Source: CAYUZU01 sp964448675 (GTDB taxonomy: Bacteria > Planctomycetota > Phycisphaerae > UBA1845 > Fen-1342). Taken from it: a DNA stretch of 64,000 nucleotides. Numbering within the stretch: the first letter of the stretch is position 1; each line of letters begins with the position of its first letter. A program made the position numbers and the translations under genes. The notes below the pieces were generated by a model, which worked only from the letters and a program-made list of their open reading frames with translations, made no database searches and was not told where the DNA came from. The stretch spans positions 8,539 through 72,538 of the forward strand of contig CAYUZU010000027.1 of NCBI GenBank assembly GCA_964448675.1, read 5' to 3'. Positions 53,209-63,763 of this stretch are shown here, one piece after another.

Positions 53209-55149
53209 ATGATGCTGGCCGCGCTGCCGCTGGGTTTCCTTCTGCTCGCTGCGCTCGCGTTCCGTACCCTGCGCGCCCGAATCGGGGCGGGCGACGGCGT
53301 TCGCGAACCGCTCGTCCTGGCCGGCGTGGCGCTGGGAACCTGGGCCGTCCTCGGCTGTGAACTGCTGACGCTCGCCGGCCGGCTCGACACGATGCAGGTC
53401 GCCCTCTGGTGGATCGTCGGCCTGCTCATCTGCCTCGGTGTCGTCGCATTCAACCGCACACACCTGGCACCCATCCGCCGGCCCGGAGTGCCCCTTGACC
53501 GCGGTGATGGCGTCCTGCTCGTGCCGATCGCGCTCGCGCTGCTCGCCGCCGGCTGCTGCGCTGCACTCTGCCCCCCGAACAACTGGGACTCCATGGTCTA
53601 CCATATGCCGCGCCAGATCCGCTGGCTGCAGCAGGGCAGCGTGGCCCACTTCGCCACACACGAAATACGCCAATTGCAGATGCCGCCCCTGGTGGAGTTC
53701 ATCAGCCTGCACCTGATGATCCTCGGCGGCGGCGACCGTCTCGCCAATCTGGTCCAATGGAGCGCCTACCTCTTGTCTGTCATCGCCGGCTCGCTGCTGG
53801 CCCGCGAATGCGGCGCCTCCCGCCGCGTACAGATTGCCACGGCCGCGTTCATTGCGCTGATTCCGATGGCCTACGTGCAGGCCTCCAGCACCAAGAACGA
53901 CCTCGTGCTCGGCCTGTGGCTGCTCACGGCCACCTGGCTGTGCCTGCGCTACTGGCGCAACCCGGACCTGCCCACGGCATTCGCCCTGCCGGTGGGACTG
54001 TGCTTCGGCCTGATGTTCCTGACCAAGGGCACCGGCCTGCTGTTCGCGGTCCCCGTGGCCATTCTCGGCGCCGTCGGGTTGCTGCGGCGCCAGCGGCGGA
54101 CCCTGCCGGCGCAGGTCGTCCTGATCTTCCTGTGTGCCCTGGGGCTCGCTGCCGGCCACTACGGCCGCAACTGGGCCGTATTCGGGTCACCGACCGGCTT
54201 GGGGAACACGGCCGGCGAGCAGTACCAGAACGAGACACGCAAGGGCCGCGTGCTGCTCTCCAACATCGTGCGCAACGTGTCCCTGCACCTGGGCACCCCC
54301 AGCGATGCGCTGAACCAGAGGCTGACCGACGCCGTCGTCGGTTTGCACGGCCCGATCGGCATGGACGCCAGCGATCCGCGTACAACCTACCTCAGCGGGC
54401 GATTCAAGGTCTTCCGCTACTTTGATGACGATGACACCGTTGGCGCCCCCGTGCACGTGCTGCTGTCGATCCTCGCTGTCGCCCTGCTCCCCTTTGTGAC
54501 ACGCAACCCGGCAGCCCGCTGGGCATGGCTGGTGTTGGGCGTCGCAATCGCGTGTTTCCTGCTGTTCTGCCTGATGCTGAAATGGCAGCCCTGGCACGCC
54601 CGGCTGCACCTTCCCATCCAGGTCCTGCTCGCCGTGCCGATGGCCCTCCTGTTCAGCGGCCGGCACGCCCGCATCACCTTGCCACTCACGCTCGCCGCCA
54701 TGCTGATCGTCCTCGTGCCGACAGCCTTGTGGAATCGCCCGCGGCCACTGCTCGGCCCCCGCAGTGTCTTCGTTGCGCCGCCCGAGCGCCTCCTGTTCAA
54801 CAAGCGCCCCGACCTCGAAGAGCCGGCGCGGGCCGTCGTGGATTACGTCGTCGCACGGCAGCCGGCAATCGTCGCCCTGCCGGTCGCCGGTGACAACTGG
54901 ATCTACCCCCTTCAACGCATGTTGCTCGATCGCCTCGACCCGCCGCCACGCCTCATCAGCTTCCACACCGGGGCCGGCCGCGGCCCGCAGCCCGACCCCG
55001 CACCGCCCGATATCACCGTCAGCGGCAACTACAGCAAAGGCGAGATCCGGCATCGACCCAGTGGCGTCACGTACAGACTGGCAGAGCGCATCGGGCCGTA
55101 CGCCATCTTCCTTCCGGAAACCCGGCCGCCGCAAGCACCCAGCGAGTAA
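53209..55149 (+). CDS. Integral membrane GT-C-type glycosyltransferase (PMT/ArnT-like)
   Basis: 646 residues with about 11 hydrophobic segments (for example MMLAALPLGFLLLAALAF, LVPIALALLAAGCCAAL, VVLIFLCALGLAAGHYG, IACFLLFCLMLKW) and a soluble C-terminal part from about 515. After the third helix the first large loop has NNWDSMVYHMPRQIRWLQQG, resembling the WDE/D-type acidic loop of lipid-linked-sugar glycosyltransferases. Such enzymes take a sugar from a polyprenyl-phosphate donor and add it to protein or lipid outside the membrane. TACGGAGTCT precedes the ATG; two ATGs are adjacent. With so many secreted neighbours, O-glycosylation of exported protein is an attractive idea but only inferred. 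Family assignment is less certain than the membrane topology. Confidence 0.75.
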   Translation: MMLAALPLGFLLLAALAFRTLRARIGAGDGVREPLVLAGVALGTWAVLGCELLTLAGRLDTMQVALWWIVGLLICLGVVAFNRTHLAPIRRPGVPLDRGDGVLLVPIALALLAAGCCAALCPPNNWDSMVYHMPRQIRWLQQGSVAHFATHEIRQLQMPPLVEFISLHLMILGGGDRLANLVQWSAYLLSVIAGSLLARECGASRRVQIATAAFIALIPMAYVQASSTKNDLVLGLWLLTATWLCLRYWRNPDLPTAFALPVGLCFGLMFLTKGTGLLFAVPVAILGAVGLLRRQRRTLPAQVVLIFLCALGLAAGHYGRNWAVFGSPTGLGNTAGEQYQNETRKGRVLLSNIVRNVSLHLGTPSDALNQRLTDAVVGLHGPIGMDASDPRTTYLSGRFKVFRYFDDDDTVGAPVHVLLSILAVALLPFVTRNPAARWAWLVLGVAIACFLLFCLMLKWQPWHARLHLPIQVLLAVPMALLFSGRHARITLPLTLAAMLIVLVPTALWNRPRPLLGPRSVFVAPPERLLFNKRPDLEEPARAVVDYVVARQPAIVALPVAGDNWIYPLQRMLLDRLDPPPRLISFHTGAGRGPQPDPAPPDITVSGNYSKGEIRHRPSGVTYRLAERIGPYAIFLPETRPPQAPSE

Positions 55150-55195
55150 TCCCCCTCCGCCTACTCCGCCTGTCCGACCCGAAAGCCATGAAAAA

Positions 55196-55230
55196 GCCGG
55201 AGAGCCGCCTTGTCGGGGCAACTCTCCGGC
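55196..55230 (-). terminator. Intrinsic terminator of the DUF11-like giant gene
   Basis: GCCGGAGAG (55196-55204) pairs with CTCTCCGGC (55222-55230), nine base pairs with a 17-base loop. On the minus strand the stem is followed directly by TTTTT, a proper U-tract, 34 bases past the stop of the gene. It may also serve the convergent glycosyltransferase gene. Confidence 0.75.
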
Positions 55231-55263
55231 GATTCGTCATTCTACTGCGACGCGCTCGCGCGA

Positions 55264-58200
55264 TCAGTCGAGATCGGTCAGATCGATGATTGCCCGCAGC
55301 AGCGTCAGCTCGCTATCGTACGACGTCACCGAGCGGGCGGCGTCCGACTGCAGCGTCGCCCCCGGCACATAGTAGCCGAACACGAGCTGGTTCGGGGCGT
55401 AGTTGTACTCGTCACCGTCCAGGTCCAGCACGCCATAGGGCGGGTTCAGCAACTCACCCTCGTTCTTGCTGCGGTTCTGGAAGCCGTACGCCTTGTACTC
55501 GAACGCCGTGCCGAGGTCGTAGCGCACGTGCGTCATCTCGCCCAGCAGGTGATTCCAGCGAATCTCCTGATTACTCGGGCTGACCGCCACGACGATGATA
55601 TAACCCTCGAGCACGATACCGCCGGGATTGGACGGGTCGTCGTCGAACGACGGGCCCTGCTCCACGATGGTAAACGGTTGCAGCCCATTGCCGAACGGAC
55701 CGGGCTGGCCGGTGGCCAGCGACCAGTACGACGCCTGGTTTCCGGTCAGCTGGAAGTGCATGTCCCGCATCTCGCACTCGTTCGGATCACCATTGACCAT
55801 GAACATCGAGATCCGGACCGGCGCGTCGATGTCATTGGTCAGCTGGATAAACGCGTCCTGAATCAGCCGGCCGGTGGCATTCCACTTGAGCTCGACCTTC
55901 GGGAAGATCAGCAGCGAGCCCTTGTGGGCCATGTCGGCTCGGTTGAGGCCGGCCCGCGTGTCGAGTTGGCCTTCGTCCGGCATCGCCACCGGTTGGATGA
56001 TCTCGGGGGCGATGCGCTCGTCGTCGGCCAGCGCCGGATCGGTGCCCTCGGGCTCCGCCGGGGCTGCCGCACGGCTCTTGTCGCCACCCACCTTGATCCA
56101 GCCGGTCTTGTCGCCGTCGGCCACGCCGACGCCGCGCAGCGTGTAGCCGGTCACGTCGCGCCGCAGGCCTTCCTGGTCCTGTGGCTGGAACTGAATCACG
56201 TGCATCAACACACCCAACACCGGCGTGTTGATGCTGCCGGGACAGACCACCGGACTCTCGTGCGCGTCAATGCGGGCATACGACCGATCCGTCGGCGTGA
56301 TGAAGTTGTTCGGCGACGTCGTGCCGAGGGTAAAGGTCGTCAGCCAGCGGCTGATCCAACCCGTGCACGATTCGACACAACGCTCCATGCCGGAGTAGAT
56401 GATCTCGTTCTCGTCGATGACGTCGATCGTCACCTTGAACTTCGGCGTATCGAGCTGCGCCGACACCCGCGCCTGGCACGGGACCGACGCGACCGCAGCC
56501 ACCGGCGTCGGGCAGACACCCGAGTAGTCCGGCATGGCCACGACCTCGGCCGTGTTGATCAAGGCATCGTCGTTGCCGTCGGCGTCGAGCGTGAGGAACA
56601 ACTCAAACTGCGGCCGATCCGGGAACTCGACGGTACACGTGAACGTGACCGCGTCGCCCGGATCCCCGGCCGGCGCCAGCCGCGGCAGACGAATGCAATC
56701 GTCGTTCGTGCCGTCGCACGCGGCGTCGCACAAGTCACAATCCGCCGAGTTGACCGTCCCGCCGGCGGCCAGCGTCAGCCCGACCAGGTCCGTCAAGTCG
56801 CAGATCGTGCCGACCACCTCGTCATCGACGGACGGATCCGTGGCAAGAATGCCGTTCGGCCCGGGTCGGATGATGACTTCATTCGGATCGAGGCCAGCGG
56901 TGCCCGGGGGCACCAACTGGACATCGCCACCGACCTTGGCCGTGTCCGCGATGCCGTTTGGCCCGGCCACGATCACCGCCTCGAGCGGCAGTTCGCCCGT
57001 ATTCTCCACCGTGAACTCGTAAACGAGTGCCAGCGGGAACCACGCCTGCGGGTTGATCGCCACCTGGTTGGACAGCGGGATCTCCAGCACGCCGTCCACG
57101 CCGAAATCGACGCCCACGCGCTTGTCGCACTCGACGCCCGGCACCACGACGTCGATCGTGGCCTCTGAATCGAGCGCACAAGCGTCCTGCGCCGGCGGCA
57201 CCTCGGGGAACGCCTCGGTATACGCTTCGACACGCACATCATTCTCGCAGTCGGAATCCGACCCGAACGGCGGATTGAACCCGGCCGGCACGTGCACGTC
57301 GAACGTCAGCGTGAGGGTCTCGCCCGGCGCCAGCCACGGGTCGCCACCGCCGGCCAACCGGCAGTCGAACGCGTAGCACTCGCGGGCGTTCGATCGCACC
57401 GCCGTCTCGAAGTCGGTGAAGCACGCCGAAACGTCCTCGATCCCGATCATGGCCGTGACCGAATCCGCGACGACCCAGGTGCCACAACCCAGCGTATCCG
57501 TGATGCAGATCCGCGGGATCGGCACCACACCGGTGTTCGCGATGTTGATTCGGAACCTGGCGCATGAATCGCGACCCATCTGCACCGAATCGCCATACGT
57601 GCCCACCAGCCCCGGCGGCGGCTCGGCCGGATCGGGGCAGTATTCGAGGCAGACCACTTCCTTGGTCACGTCGATATTGCAGTCGCCCGCCGCCAGTACG
57701 ACACCGCACGTGTGCTTCATCGGAATCTGAAGCTCTTCCGGCAACACGCAGAAGTCGTTCGGGTCGTTCGGATCATTGGTCATGACACCGTAGACCGTCG
57801 CCAGGTTCACCAGGGCATTTGGATCGTCGTTGGGATCTGGCGGCACATCGTTCGCCGCCAGCTCCTTGAAGGCCGCGAAGGACTCGATATCGAACGCCGC
57901 CATCCAGGTCGCCGTCTGCCCCGGCAGCACCAGTCTCTTGGTCACCGCACGCGATTTCTCGCCGTTCTCACAGACCTCGTCGCCCGGAAGAACGGCCGCA
58001 CCGGGCGTGCTGTTGATCAGGTCACAGAAATTGGGGTCCTCGACCCACATCGTCAGCGGGATGTCGCCCGTGTTCTCGCCCGTCACCCGCAGGTACAGCC
58101 GGATCGGGAAGACCACCGGGTTGGCCGGGTCGAACAGGTCGATCACGCCCGTCTGGAAGTCAATCCAGCCGTTGGGCCCGCGGATCGGATCATCCGGCGG

Positions 58201-61200
58201 CCCGGGCACGCCATCCGCATCGGCGTCGTACAGAATGCCCCACGCCTTCGACAGGCACAGCAGCCCGCGCCGCACGATGTCAACCTCGACCTGGTCGTCA
58301 TCCTCGCAGCAGTAAATCGGCGCCTCGCCCGGCGGGCATTCCGGCGCACCAGCCACCACCACCGTGTTGATCAGGTTGCAGATGCCGTTGGGGTCACCCA
58401 CCGGATCCGGCCCGCCGGTCTTGACGATCCCGCAGAACCGGATCTCGAGCACATCCCCCGGCAGCATCGGCCCGTTGCCGGCCGGACAGGTGTCCGGATC
58501 GAACTCAACCGAGAACTTGGTATCGCTGTTCTCCCACGTCACCGCCGGCTGCGGACACAACGTCCCGTTCAGCGTGAACGTGATGCTGTCGGGGTCGATG
58601 TCGATCAACGTGTCGATCTCGCAGGGCGACGCGTTCGGGTCGGCCAGCATCTCGTCAACGATCTGCAGCCGGCAGATCTCGTCACTGAAGCCGGCGCCAC
58701 CCAGGTTCTCCACCTTGATCGAGTATTCCAACGGCGTGCCGGGGCCGATCTTCAGATCCGGCAGGTTCGGATCGCCGTCGTTGAGGAAGTCGGTCATCCA
58801 GGTGCCGTCCGGGCACGCGTTCTGGCAACGCACACCCTTAGTTACCTCGATGTTGCACGGCAGCGTGGCACAAACCGTCGCCTCACACGGCACCGACTCG
58901 ATATCGATGTCCGCGCCCGCGTCGCAGATCGTCCCCGGCGTGTTCGGATCCGGATCGACGACCACCGTCGCCGACGCGACGCTCGTGTTCGTGTAGCAGG
59001 CCTCGCCGCCGGTCAGCGCCAGCCACGCCTCCTGGTCCGGCACGTGGATCTTGCAGATCGCGTACGCCGAATCGCCACACTCGAGCAGGTCCACCAGGTC
59101 CGCACACCCGTCGCCCGGCGTCATGCACGCCGGATCGTCACACAGGTCGCAGTCCAGGTACGTGACCGTCGAGCCGCGCTGCACGCCGGCCAGCGTGTGC
59201 TTGGGCCCCGGATACCAGGGCTCGGTGGACAACCGCCTGGGCGAAATGCCGGTGGAAACGTCGTCGCCGTTGTCATCGTCACCGTCGTCATCGTCGTTGC
59301 CGTCGACGCCGCGCGTGACCGCGTTCGGGTCGCAGATCTGCACGTTCGTCAGGCCGGTCTCGCCGGTGTTGATCACGGTGAGCTTGTAGACGATCGTGAA
59401 CGGGAAGGCGTTGCACGGCACCGCCGCGTAGTTCGAGAACGCGTTCGGGTCGTTCGGATCGCACGGCAGGGCGTTCGGATCGTTCGTCTCGATGCAGACT
59501 TCCTTGAGACACTCGATCCCCGGCACCAGCACGTTGATCTCGGCGTTCGCCGAACCCGTCGCACAGGCGTCGACCGCGTCCGGCTCGGTCGGGCAGAACT
59601 CGGTGTAGCCCTCAACCGTCACGTCATTGCGGCAATCCGGATTCGGGCCGGTCGGCGGCGTGCAGTTCGGCCCCGCACCCGCCGAGTAATCCGCAGGCAC
59701 GTCCACGTCGAACGTGATGATCAACTCTTCGCCCGGGCCGATCCAGGCCTCGTCCGGCCGGCAGGTCGCGCCCAGGAAGTCGACGCAGAACCGCTGGCCC
59801 GTGACGTTGAACGACGGGGAGACACAATCCGTCACCACCGTCGGCGTCAGCGAGCCGATCGGGCCCAGCGTCGCCACGACCGACGTCGGGTCAAACCAGT
59901 CGACGCATTCGCAACCCGTCGGCGCGCCGTCACAGAACACGTCCGTGACACACACCCGCGGCAGCTTCACGAACGCGCTCGTGTTCACCACACGCACCCG
60001 GTAGCGGAGCGACGAGCCCGGCAGCGCCTCGGCGTACGGGCCGTACGCCGTGTCATCCTCGTCGACGCACTTCACGTCCTTGAACACGTCGAACGAGCAC
60101 ACCGGCGGCGCGATGATCTCGGCACTGCAGGTGCTCGAAACCGGCCCGCCCTGGCAGATGCCCGTGTCGTTGAGCTCACCCGTCACCGTCACCGTATTCG
60201 TATAAATCGTGTCGTCGCCGTCGCTATGGCACGCCGACGCGGCCAGGGCCCGCATCGCATCCGCCGTCTCGACGCGAATCTTGCACTCCCAGGTCTCCGA
60301 TCCGTTGACGGCGATCTCCTTCGTCGCCGCAGGATCGTTCGGGTCGCACAGCACGCAGTCACCCACGAACGACACGCCCGGCACCGCACTCACACAGGCA
60401 CACAGCTCGGCGTCGTGCGCCGTGACCTTCAGCGGCACCTCGCCGTCGTTGGTCGCCGTCACCTTCACCGTCAGCTCGACCGGGAAGATCGCCTCACGCA
60501 AATCGAGCGGCACGCCCGGCGCGGTGAACACGCCACAATCGTTCGGATCCGGCAGGCACGCCGGCCCGGGCTCGCAATCGCCATCCGAATCCCACTTTGC
60601 CTGCCACTGCTTCTCGCAGGTCACGCTCGGCCGCTTGATGTCCAGCGTCACCGTCGCCGGCACGCCTGTCTGAATGAACGCCGGCGAATCACCAGGGCAG
60701 GTCACGTAGCCATCAACACGCTCCACCGTGTTCGATGCGTCCACGTCGTCCGGCGCGTCGGTCGTCGCGCCCGGCGGGATGTGGGCGTCAAACTCGAACC
60801 GCAGCACGTCGTTCGGATCGAACGTCGCCTGCCCGCAAACCGACGGCAGCCAGTCGAACGGGTCACCGTTGACGACGAAGCCCGCCGGCACGCTCGCGCA
60901 CAGCAGGTCGTTGTAGAAGAACTTCACGTTGTCATCGAAGACGATCTGCCCCGGCACGTCCGCCAGCAGATCCTCGATCTGCAACCGGCACGCCCGGCAC
61001 ATGTCCATGTCTTCGCTGATGTTCGTGATGGTCACGATGAACCGCACGCACGAATCCGGGATGACCATGATCGAGTCGTTCGGATCGCCGATCACGATGC
61101 TCGGGTCGTCACAGTCGATACACACGACCTTCTTGTCGACGGTCAACTCGCACACCTGGCGGCAGATGCGGGCGTCGTCCGTGACGGTAATCGCCGGCGC

Positions 61201-63570
61201 GTCGTTGCACACGCTCGGGATGCCGTTCGGATCGACCAGCGCCGACACCTCGGCACAGTTGCTGTAGCAGTCCGGGTCCGTCGATCCCGGCAATTCGACA
61301 CCGCCGCACAGCGTCGGGTTGTTGGGGTCGGCCACGTCGTCCACGCCGACGAACCAGTCCAACGCCTCCTGCGACGCGAACTCGAGCGTGCAGAACACCT
61401 CGGTGACACTGTTCGGGTCACCCACCGGCCCCAGCGTCGTCGTGTAGCCACTCGGGCAGACCGGGCAATTCACCGCCGTCACGCCGGGGTTGCCGGCGTC
61501 CGCCAGGTGCGCACACAGCTGCGCATCGGTCAGCGTCACCATCTCGGGGACGTCGCTGAGATTCTCGATCGTGTAGCGGATCTGCACGCAGACCGGGAAG
61601 TTCGCGTCCGGCGGCACCGCGGCCGCCTCGCCGAAGGCCCCGCAAGTGTTCGGATCGTTGCAGTCGGGGCAGTAGGCGACTTCTTTCTGAAGCGTGATGT
61701 CGCGGCAGAGGATGTTGACCGTCACGACGTTGTCGTCCGCCGGCGGCACGTTCTCGAACTTCTCGCGATAGGTGTCCGGCGGGTCGAAAGCGATATCCTC
61801 GGTCGTGACCGCGGGCGTTGCGTCATTGGGATCGTCGTCGTAACTGCCTGTCACCGAAACTGCATTCTGCACATCGAGTTGGACCGTGCCATCGCAATCG
61901 AGTGGCGCGTCCACCGTCGCACGGAAGATGAGCTCGATGCGGTCACCGGTGGTTACGTCATTGCAGACGTCGAGGCCGCGGAGCGTGCCCATGTCGCGCG
62001 GCTCGCCGCGCACAATTCCGTTGAGGAACGAAGGAGGCGCGTTGGGGTCAGGATTGGTACTGGGGACGAAGAAGTTCTGCACCAAGCCCAGCGCGCCGGC
62101 ATTCGCGGGCGTCACAACAACAGGGGCACCATCGCGCGGATACAGCGTTGCCTGCAGGAACCCTGGCAGCACGGTCACGTTTGCATCACCAAACGCTTCA
62201 AGGATATCGGTCACCGTGACGTCGACCGCCACGTTGCCGGTGTTCTCAATCTCGACCTTGAATTCGACCTGCGACCCGGGCAGCGCCTCGGCGTGCTCGC
62301 GCCACTCATTCGATCCACCCGCGACTTCCACACAGCGGATCTGCTTGGTAACCTCGATCGACGGCAGCGGCAGGAACCAGGTACTGATGATGGCATCCTC
62401 AGCCGCCGAGTCACCGTTCGAGTCACTGAAGGTTCGGATGCCGCCCTGCGCCAGCTTGAGGCGATCAGCCGTATACGGCGTGCCGTAGTAGTCGTTCACC
62501 ACACTCTCGACGTGGCAGATAATGAACTCCACATCCAGCGGGACCATGCTGCCATCGAGATCCGTATCGAGTGTGCCCGCTTGCGGGAACGTCTGAATCC
62601 ACGCCGGCGGCACTTCCACCGTGCCGGGGCAGATTGTCGGAAGCTGGTCGAGCATCACGGCGCCGTTTGGCAACGCCCGAATCGCGATCTCGAAAATGCA
62701 GTCGCCGGTGATGGAGCGATCGTCGTCGAGCGTCAGGATCGGATTGTCCGGATCTGTACACGCATAGAGCAGCAGGCGATACTCTTCCAAAGACGTGTCA
62801 CTCGGCGTCGCGCCTTGCTGGCCACACCCAGCGCCAGGCACGCAAGACGCGTCCAAGCCCTGCCAGCGTGTCACGTCTCGCGTGAATCCGTCGCTGTCAA
62901 CATCAAATGGTACACCAAGATTGTCCGCCACACCGATCGGAGCAATGAGGTCTCGCACCCCATCCTCGCAGATGTTGTTCGGAGGAGCAGAATCAATGAG
63001 GTCCATGGGCCACCAATTGATGCCCTCGACGGCGCCCGGCTGTCCTGGGTCACCGACGATCTCGGGCGCACCGTTGAAGATGTCCATGCCCACATACAGC
63101 ACGCTGTCATCCGTCCCCTCCGGATCCAGCGGGTCCACCACACCGTCGGTGTCCGGCAGGTAGATGATCGTAAGCTTCCCGCTGTTGACGGAGCTTCTTA
63201 TCGATGGTTCGTCAAAGTCTAAGTCAGCACATTGCACATCCCCCGTACAGCCGCCGTCCGGGTGCGGAATATTGGGACACCGCAGGCCGGCATCACGAAA
63301 CCCGTCTGGGCCGGCTTCGATTACGCCATCATTGATGTTGTCCAACTGGAACTTCACGACGCCAACCCGCCCAAGCGCCTCGAGCAGGTCTCGTCGGCCG
63401 CTGAAGTCCAGATCCAGCCCCACCTCAACCTCCGGCAGGAGAACACCATCGGCCGTCAGTTGGAGCGGCGGACACGGCTCCGTTGCCTGGGTTCCCACGG
63501 CCACCGAGCCCAAGAGCACCATCGCGAGGAGCCCCCGCAGCCTCTTCACCTGAGTGTTGAATCGCAACAT
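55264..63570 (-). CDS. Giant secreted protein with about ten Cys-rich DUF11-like repeats
   Basis: 2768 residues. Signal peptide about 1-29 (LLAMVLLGSVAVGTQATEPC). After a 400-residue N-terminal region, DUF11-like units of 150-220 residues start near 407, 627, 813, 983, 1163, 1353, 1573, 1770, 1963 and 2147. Each opens with a Cys-Lys strand such as CNIEVTKGVRC, CSFDVFKDVKC or CNIDVTKEVVC, continues with a VENTG/ITNIS strand and a GTxVT-type turn, and ends near a xCTVEF-like strand. The linkers are packed with DPN and DPNDPN. The last 390 residues are different and not recognised (KFKVTIDVIDENEIIYSGME). There is no enzyme motif, PEP-CTERM or clear dockerin. GGAGG about 10 bases before the ATG supports the start. 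Probably a fibrous surface protein stabilised by disulfides and Ca ions. Confidence 0.86.
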   Translation of the reverse strand: MLRFNTQVKRLRGLLAMVLLGSVAVGTQATEPCPPLQLTADGVLLPEVEVGLDLDFSGRRDLLEALGRVGVVKFQLDNINDGVIEAGPDGFRDAGLRCPNIPHPDGGCTGDVQCADLDFDEPSIRSSVNSGKLTIIYLPDTDGVVDPLDPEGTDDSVLYVGMDIFNGAPEIVGDPGQPGAVEGINWWPMDLIDSAPPNNICEDGVRDLIAPIGVADNLGVPFDVDSDGFTRDVTRWQGLDASCVPGAGCGQQGATPSDTSLEEYRLLLYACTDPDNPILTLDDDRSITGDCIFEIAIRALPNGAVMLDQLPTICPGTVEVPPAWIQTFPQAGTLDTDLDGSMVPLDVEFIICHVESVVNDYYGTPYTADRLKLAQGGIRTFSDSNGDSAAEDAIISTWFLPLPSIEVTKQIRCVEVAGGSNEWREHAEALPGSQVEFKVEIENTGNVAVDVTVTDILEAFGDANVTVLPGFLQATLYPRDGAPVVVTPANAGALGLVQNFFVPSTNPDPNAPPSFLNGIVRGEPRDMGTLRGLDVCNDVTTGDRIELIFRATVDAPLDCDGTVQLDVQNAVSVTGSYDDDPNDATPAVTTEDIAFDPPDTYREKFENVPPADDNVVTVNILCRDITLQKEVAYCPDCNDPNTCGAFGEAAAVPPDANFPVCVQIRYTIENLSDVPEMVTLTDAQLCAHLADAGNPGVTAVNCPVCPSGYTTTLGPVGDPNSVTEVFCTLEFASQEALDWFVGVDDVADPNNPTLCGGVELPGSTDPDCYSNCAEVSALVDPNGIPSVCNDAPAITVTDDARICRQVCELTVDKKVVCIDCDDPSIVIGDPNDSIMVIPDSCVRFIVTITNISEDMDMCRACRLQIEDLLADVPGQIVFDDNVKFFYNDLLCASVPAGFVVNGDPFDWLPSVCGQATFDPNDVLRFEFDAHIPPGATTDAPDDVDASNTVERVDGYVTCPGDSPAFIQTGVPATVTLDIKRPSVTCEKQWQAKWDSDGDCEPGPACLPDPNDCGVFTAPGVPLDLREAIFPVELTVKVTATNDGEVPLKVTAHDAELCACVSAVPGVSFVGDCVLCDPNDPAATKEIAVNGSETWECKIRVETADAMRALAASACHSDGDDTIYTNTVTVTGELNDTGICQGGPVSSTCSAEIIAPPVCSFDVFKDVKCVDEDDTAYGPYAEALPGSSLRYRVRVVNTSAFVKLPRVCVTDVFCDGAPTGCECVDWFDPTSVVATLGPIGSLTPTVVTDCVSPSFNVTGQRFCVDFLGATCRPDEAWIGPGEELIITFDVDVPADYSAGAGPNCTPPTGPNPDCRNDVTVEGYTEFCPTEPDAVDACATGSANAEINVLVPGIECLKEVCIETNDPNALPCDPNDPNAFSNYAAVPCNAFPFTIVYKLTVINTGETGLTNVQICDPNAVTRGVDGNDDDDGDDDNGDDVSTGISPRRLSTEPWYPGPKHTLAGVQRGSTVTYLDCDLCDDPACMTPGDGCADLVDLLECGDSAYAICKIHVPDQEAWLALTGGEACYTNTSVASATVVVDPDPNTPGTICDAGADIDIESVPCEATVCATLPCNIEVTKGVRCQNACPDGTWMTDFLNDGDPNLPDLKIGPGTPLEYSIKVENLGGAGFSDEICRLQIVDEMLADPNASPCEIDTLIDIDPDSITFTLNGTLCPQPAVTWENSDTKFSVEFDPDTCPAGNGPMLPGDVLEIRFCGIVKTGGPDPVGDPNGICNLINTVVVAGAPECPPGEAPIYCCEDDDQVEVDIVRRGLLCLSKAWGILYDADADGVPGPPDDPIRGPNGWIDFQTGVIDLFDPANPVVFPIRLYLRVTGENTGDIPLTMWVEDPNFCDLINSTPGAAVLPGDEVCENGEKSRAVTKRLVLPGQTATWMAAFDIESFAAFKELAANDVPPDPNDDPNALVNLATVYGVMTNDPNDPNDFCVLPEELQIPMKHTCGVVLAAGDCNIDVTKEVVCLEYCPDPAEPPPGLVGTYGDSVQMGRDSCARFRINIANTGVVPIPRICITDTLGCGTWVVADSVTAMIGIEDVSACFTDFETAVRSNARECYAFDCRLAGGGDPWLAPGETLTLTFDVHVPAGFNPPFGSDSDCENDVRVEAYTEAFPEVPPAQDACALDSEATIDVVVPGVECDKRVGVDFGVDGVLEIPLSNQVAINPQAWFPLALVYEFTVENTGELPLEAVIVAGPNGIADTAKVGGDVQLVPPGTAGLDPNEVIIRPGPNGILATDPSVDDEVVGTICDLTDLVGLTLAAGGTVNSADCDLCDAACDGTNDDCIRLPRLAPAGDPGDAVTFTCTVEFPDRPQFELFLTLDADGNDDALINTAEVVAMPDYSGVCPTPVAAVASVPCQARVSAQLDTPKFKVTIDVIDENEIIYSGMERCVESCTGWISRWLTTFTLGTTSPNNFITPTDRSYARIDAHESPVVCPGSINTPVLGVLMHVIQFQPQDQEGLRRDVTGYTLRGVGVADGDKTGWIKVGGDKSRAAAPAEPEGTDPALADDERIAPEIIQPVAMPDEGQLDTRAGLNRADMAHKGSLLIFPKVELKWNATGRLIQDAFIQLTNDIDAPVRISMFMVNGDPNECEMRDMHFQLTGNQASYWSLATGQPGPFGNGLQPFTIVEQGPSFDDDPSNPGGIVLEGYIIVVAVSPSNQEIRWNHLLGEMTHVRYDLGTAFEYKAYGFQNRSKNEGELLNPPYGVLDLDGDEYNYAPNQLVFGYYVPGATLQSDAARSVTSYDSELTLLRAIIDLTDLD

Positions 63571-63763
63571 GCCACGTATCCTCCGGAGGTTAGTCAGGCC
63601 TCAGGTGCATCCCCCAGCATCAGGTGTGAGTCGAGCGCTCCCCGCGGCTCCTTCCCCGCTCGGGTCACCGATCCGACGCGTCCAGCCTTCAGATCACAAT
63701 CGCAATGCACCCCACTAATTGGCCCTGTTTCTCAAGCAACTGTCCTATAACGGCCTGCCCGAT

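Noticed and set aside
57712..63222. 1836-codon open frame on the + strand antisense to the DUF11-like giant.
   Set aside because: Arg/His/Val-rich low-complexity translation without family motifs or signal peptide; it arises because the real minus-strand gene rarely uses codons that read as stops in this antisense frame.
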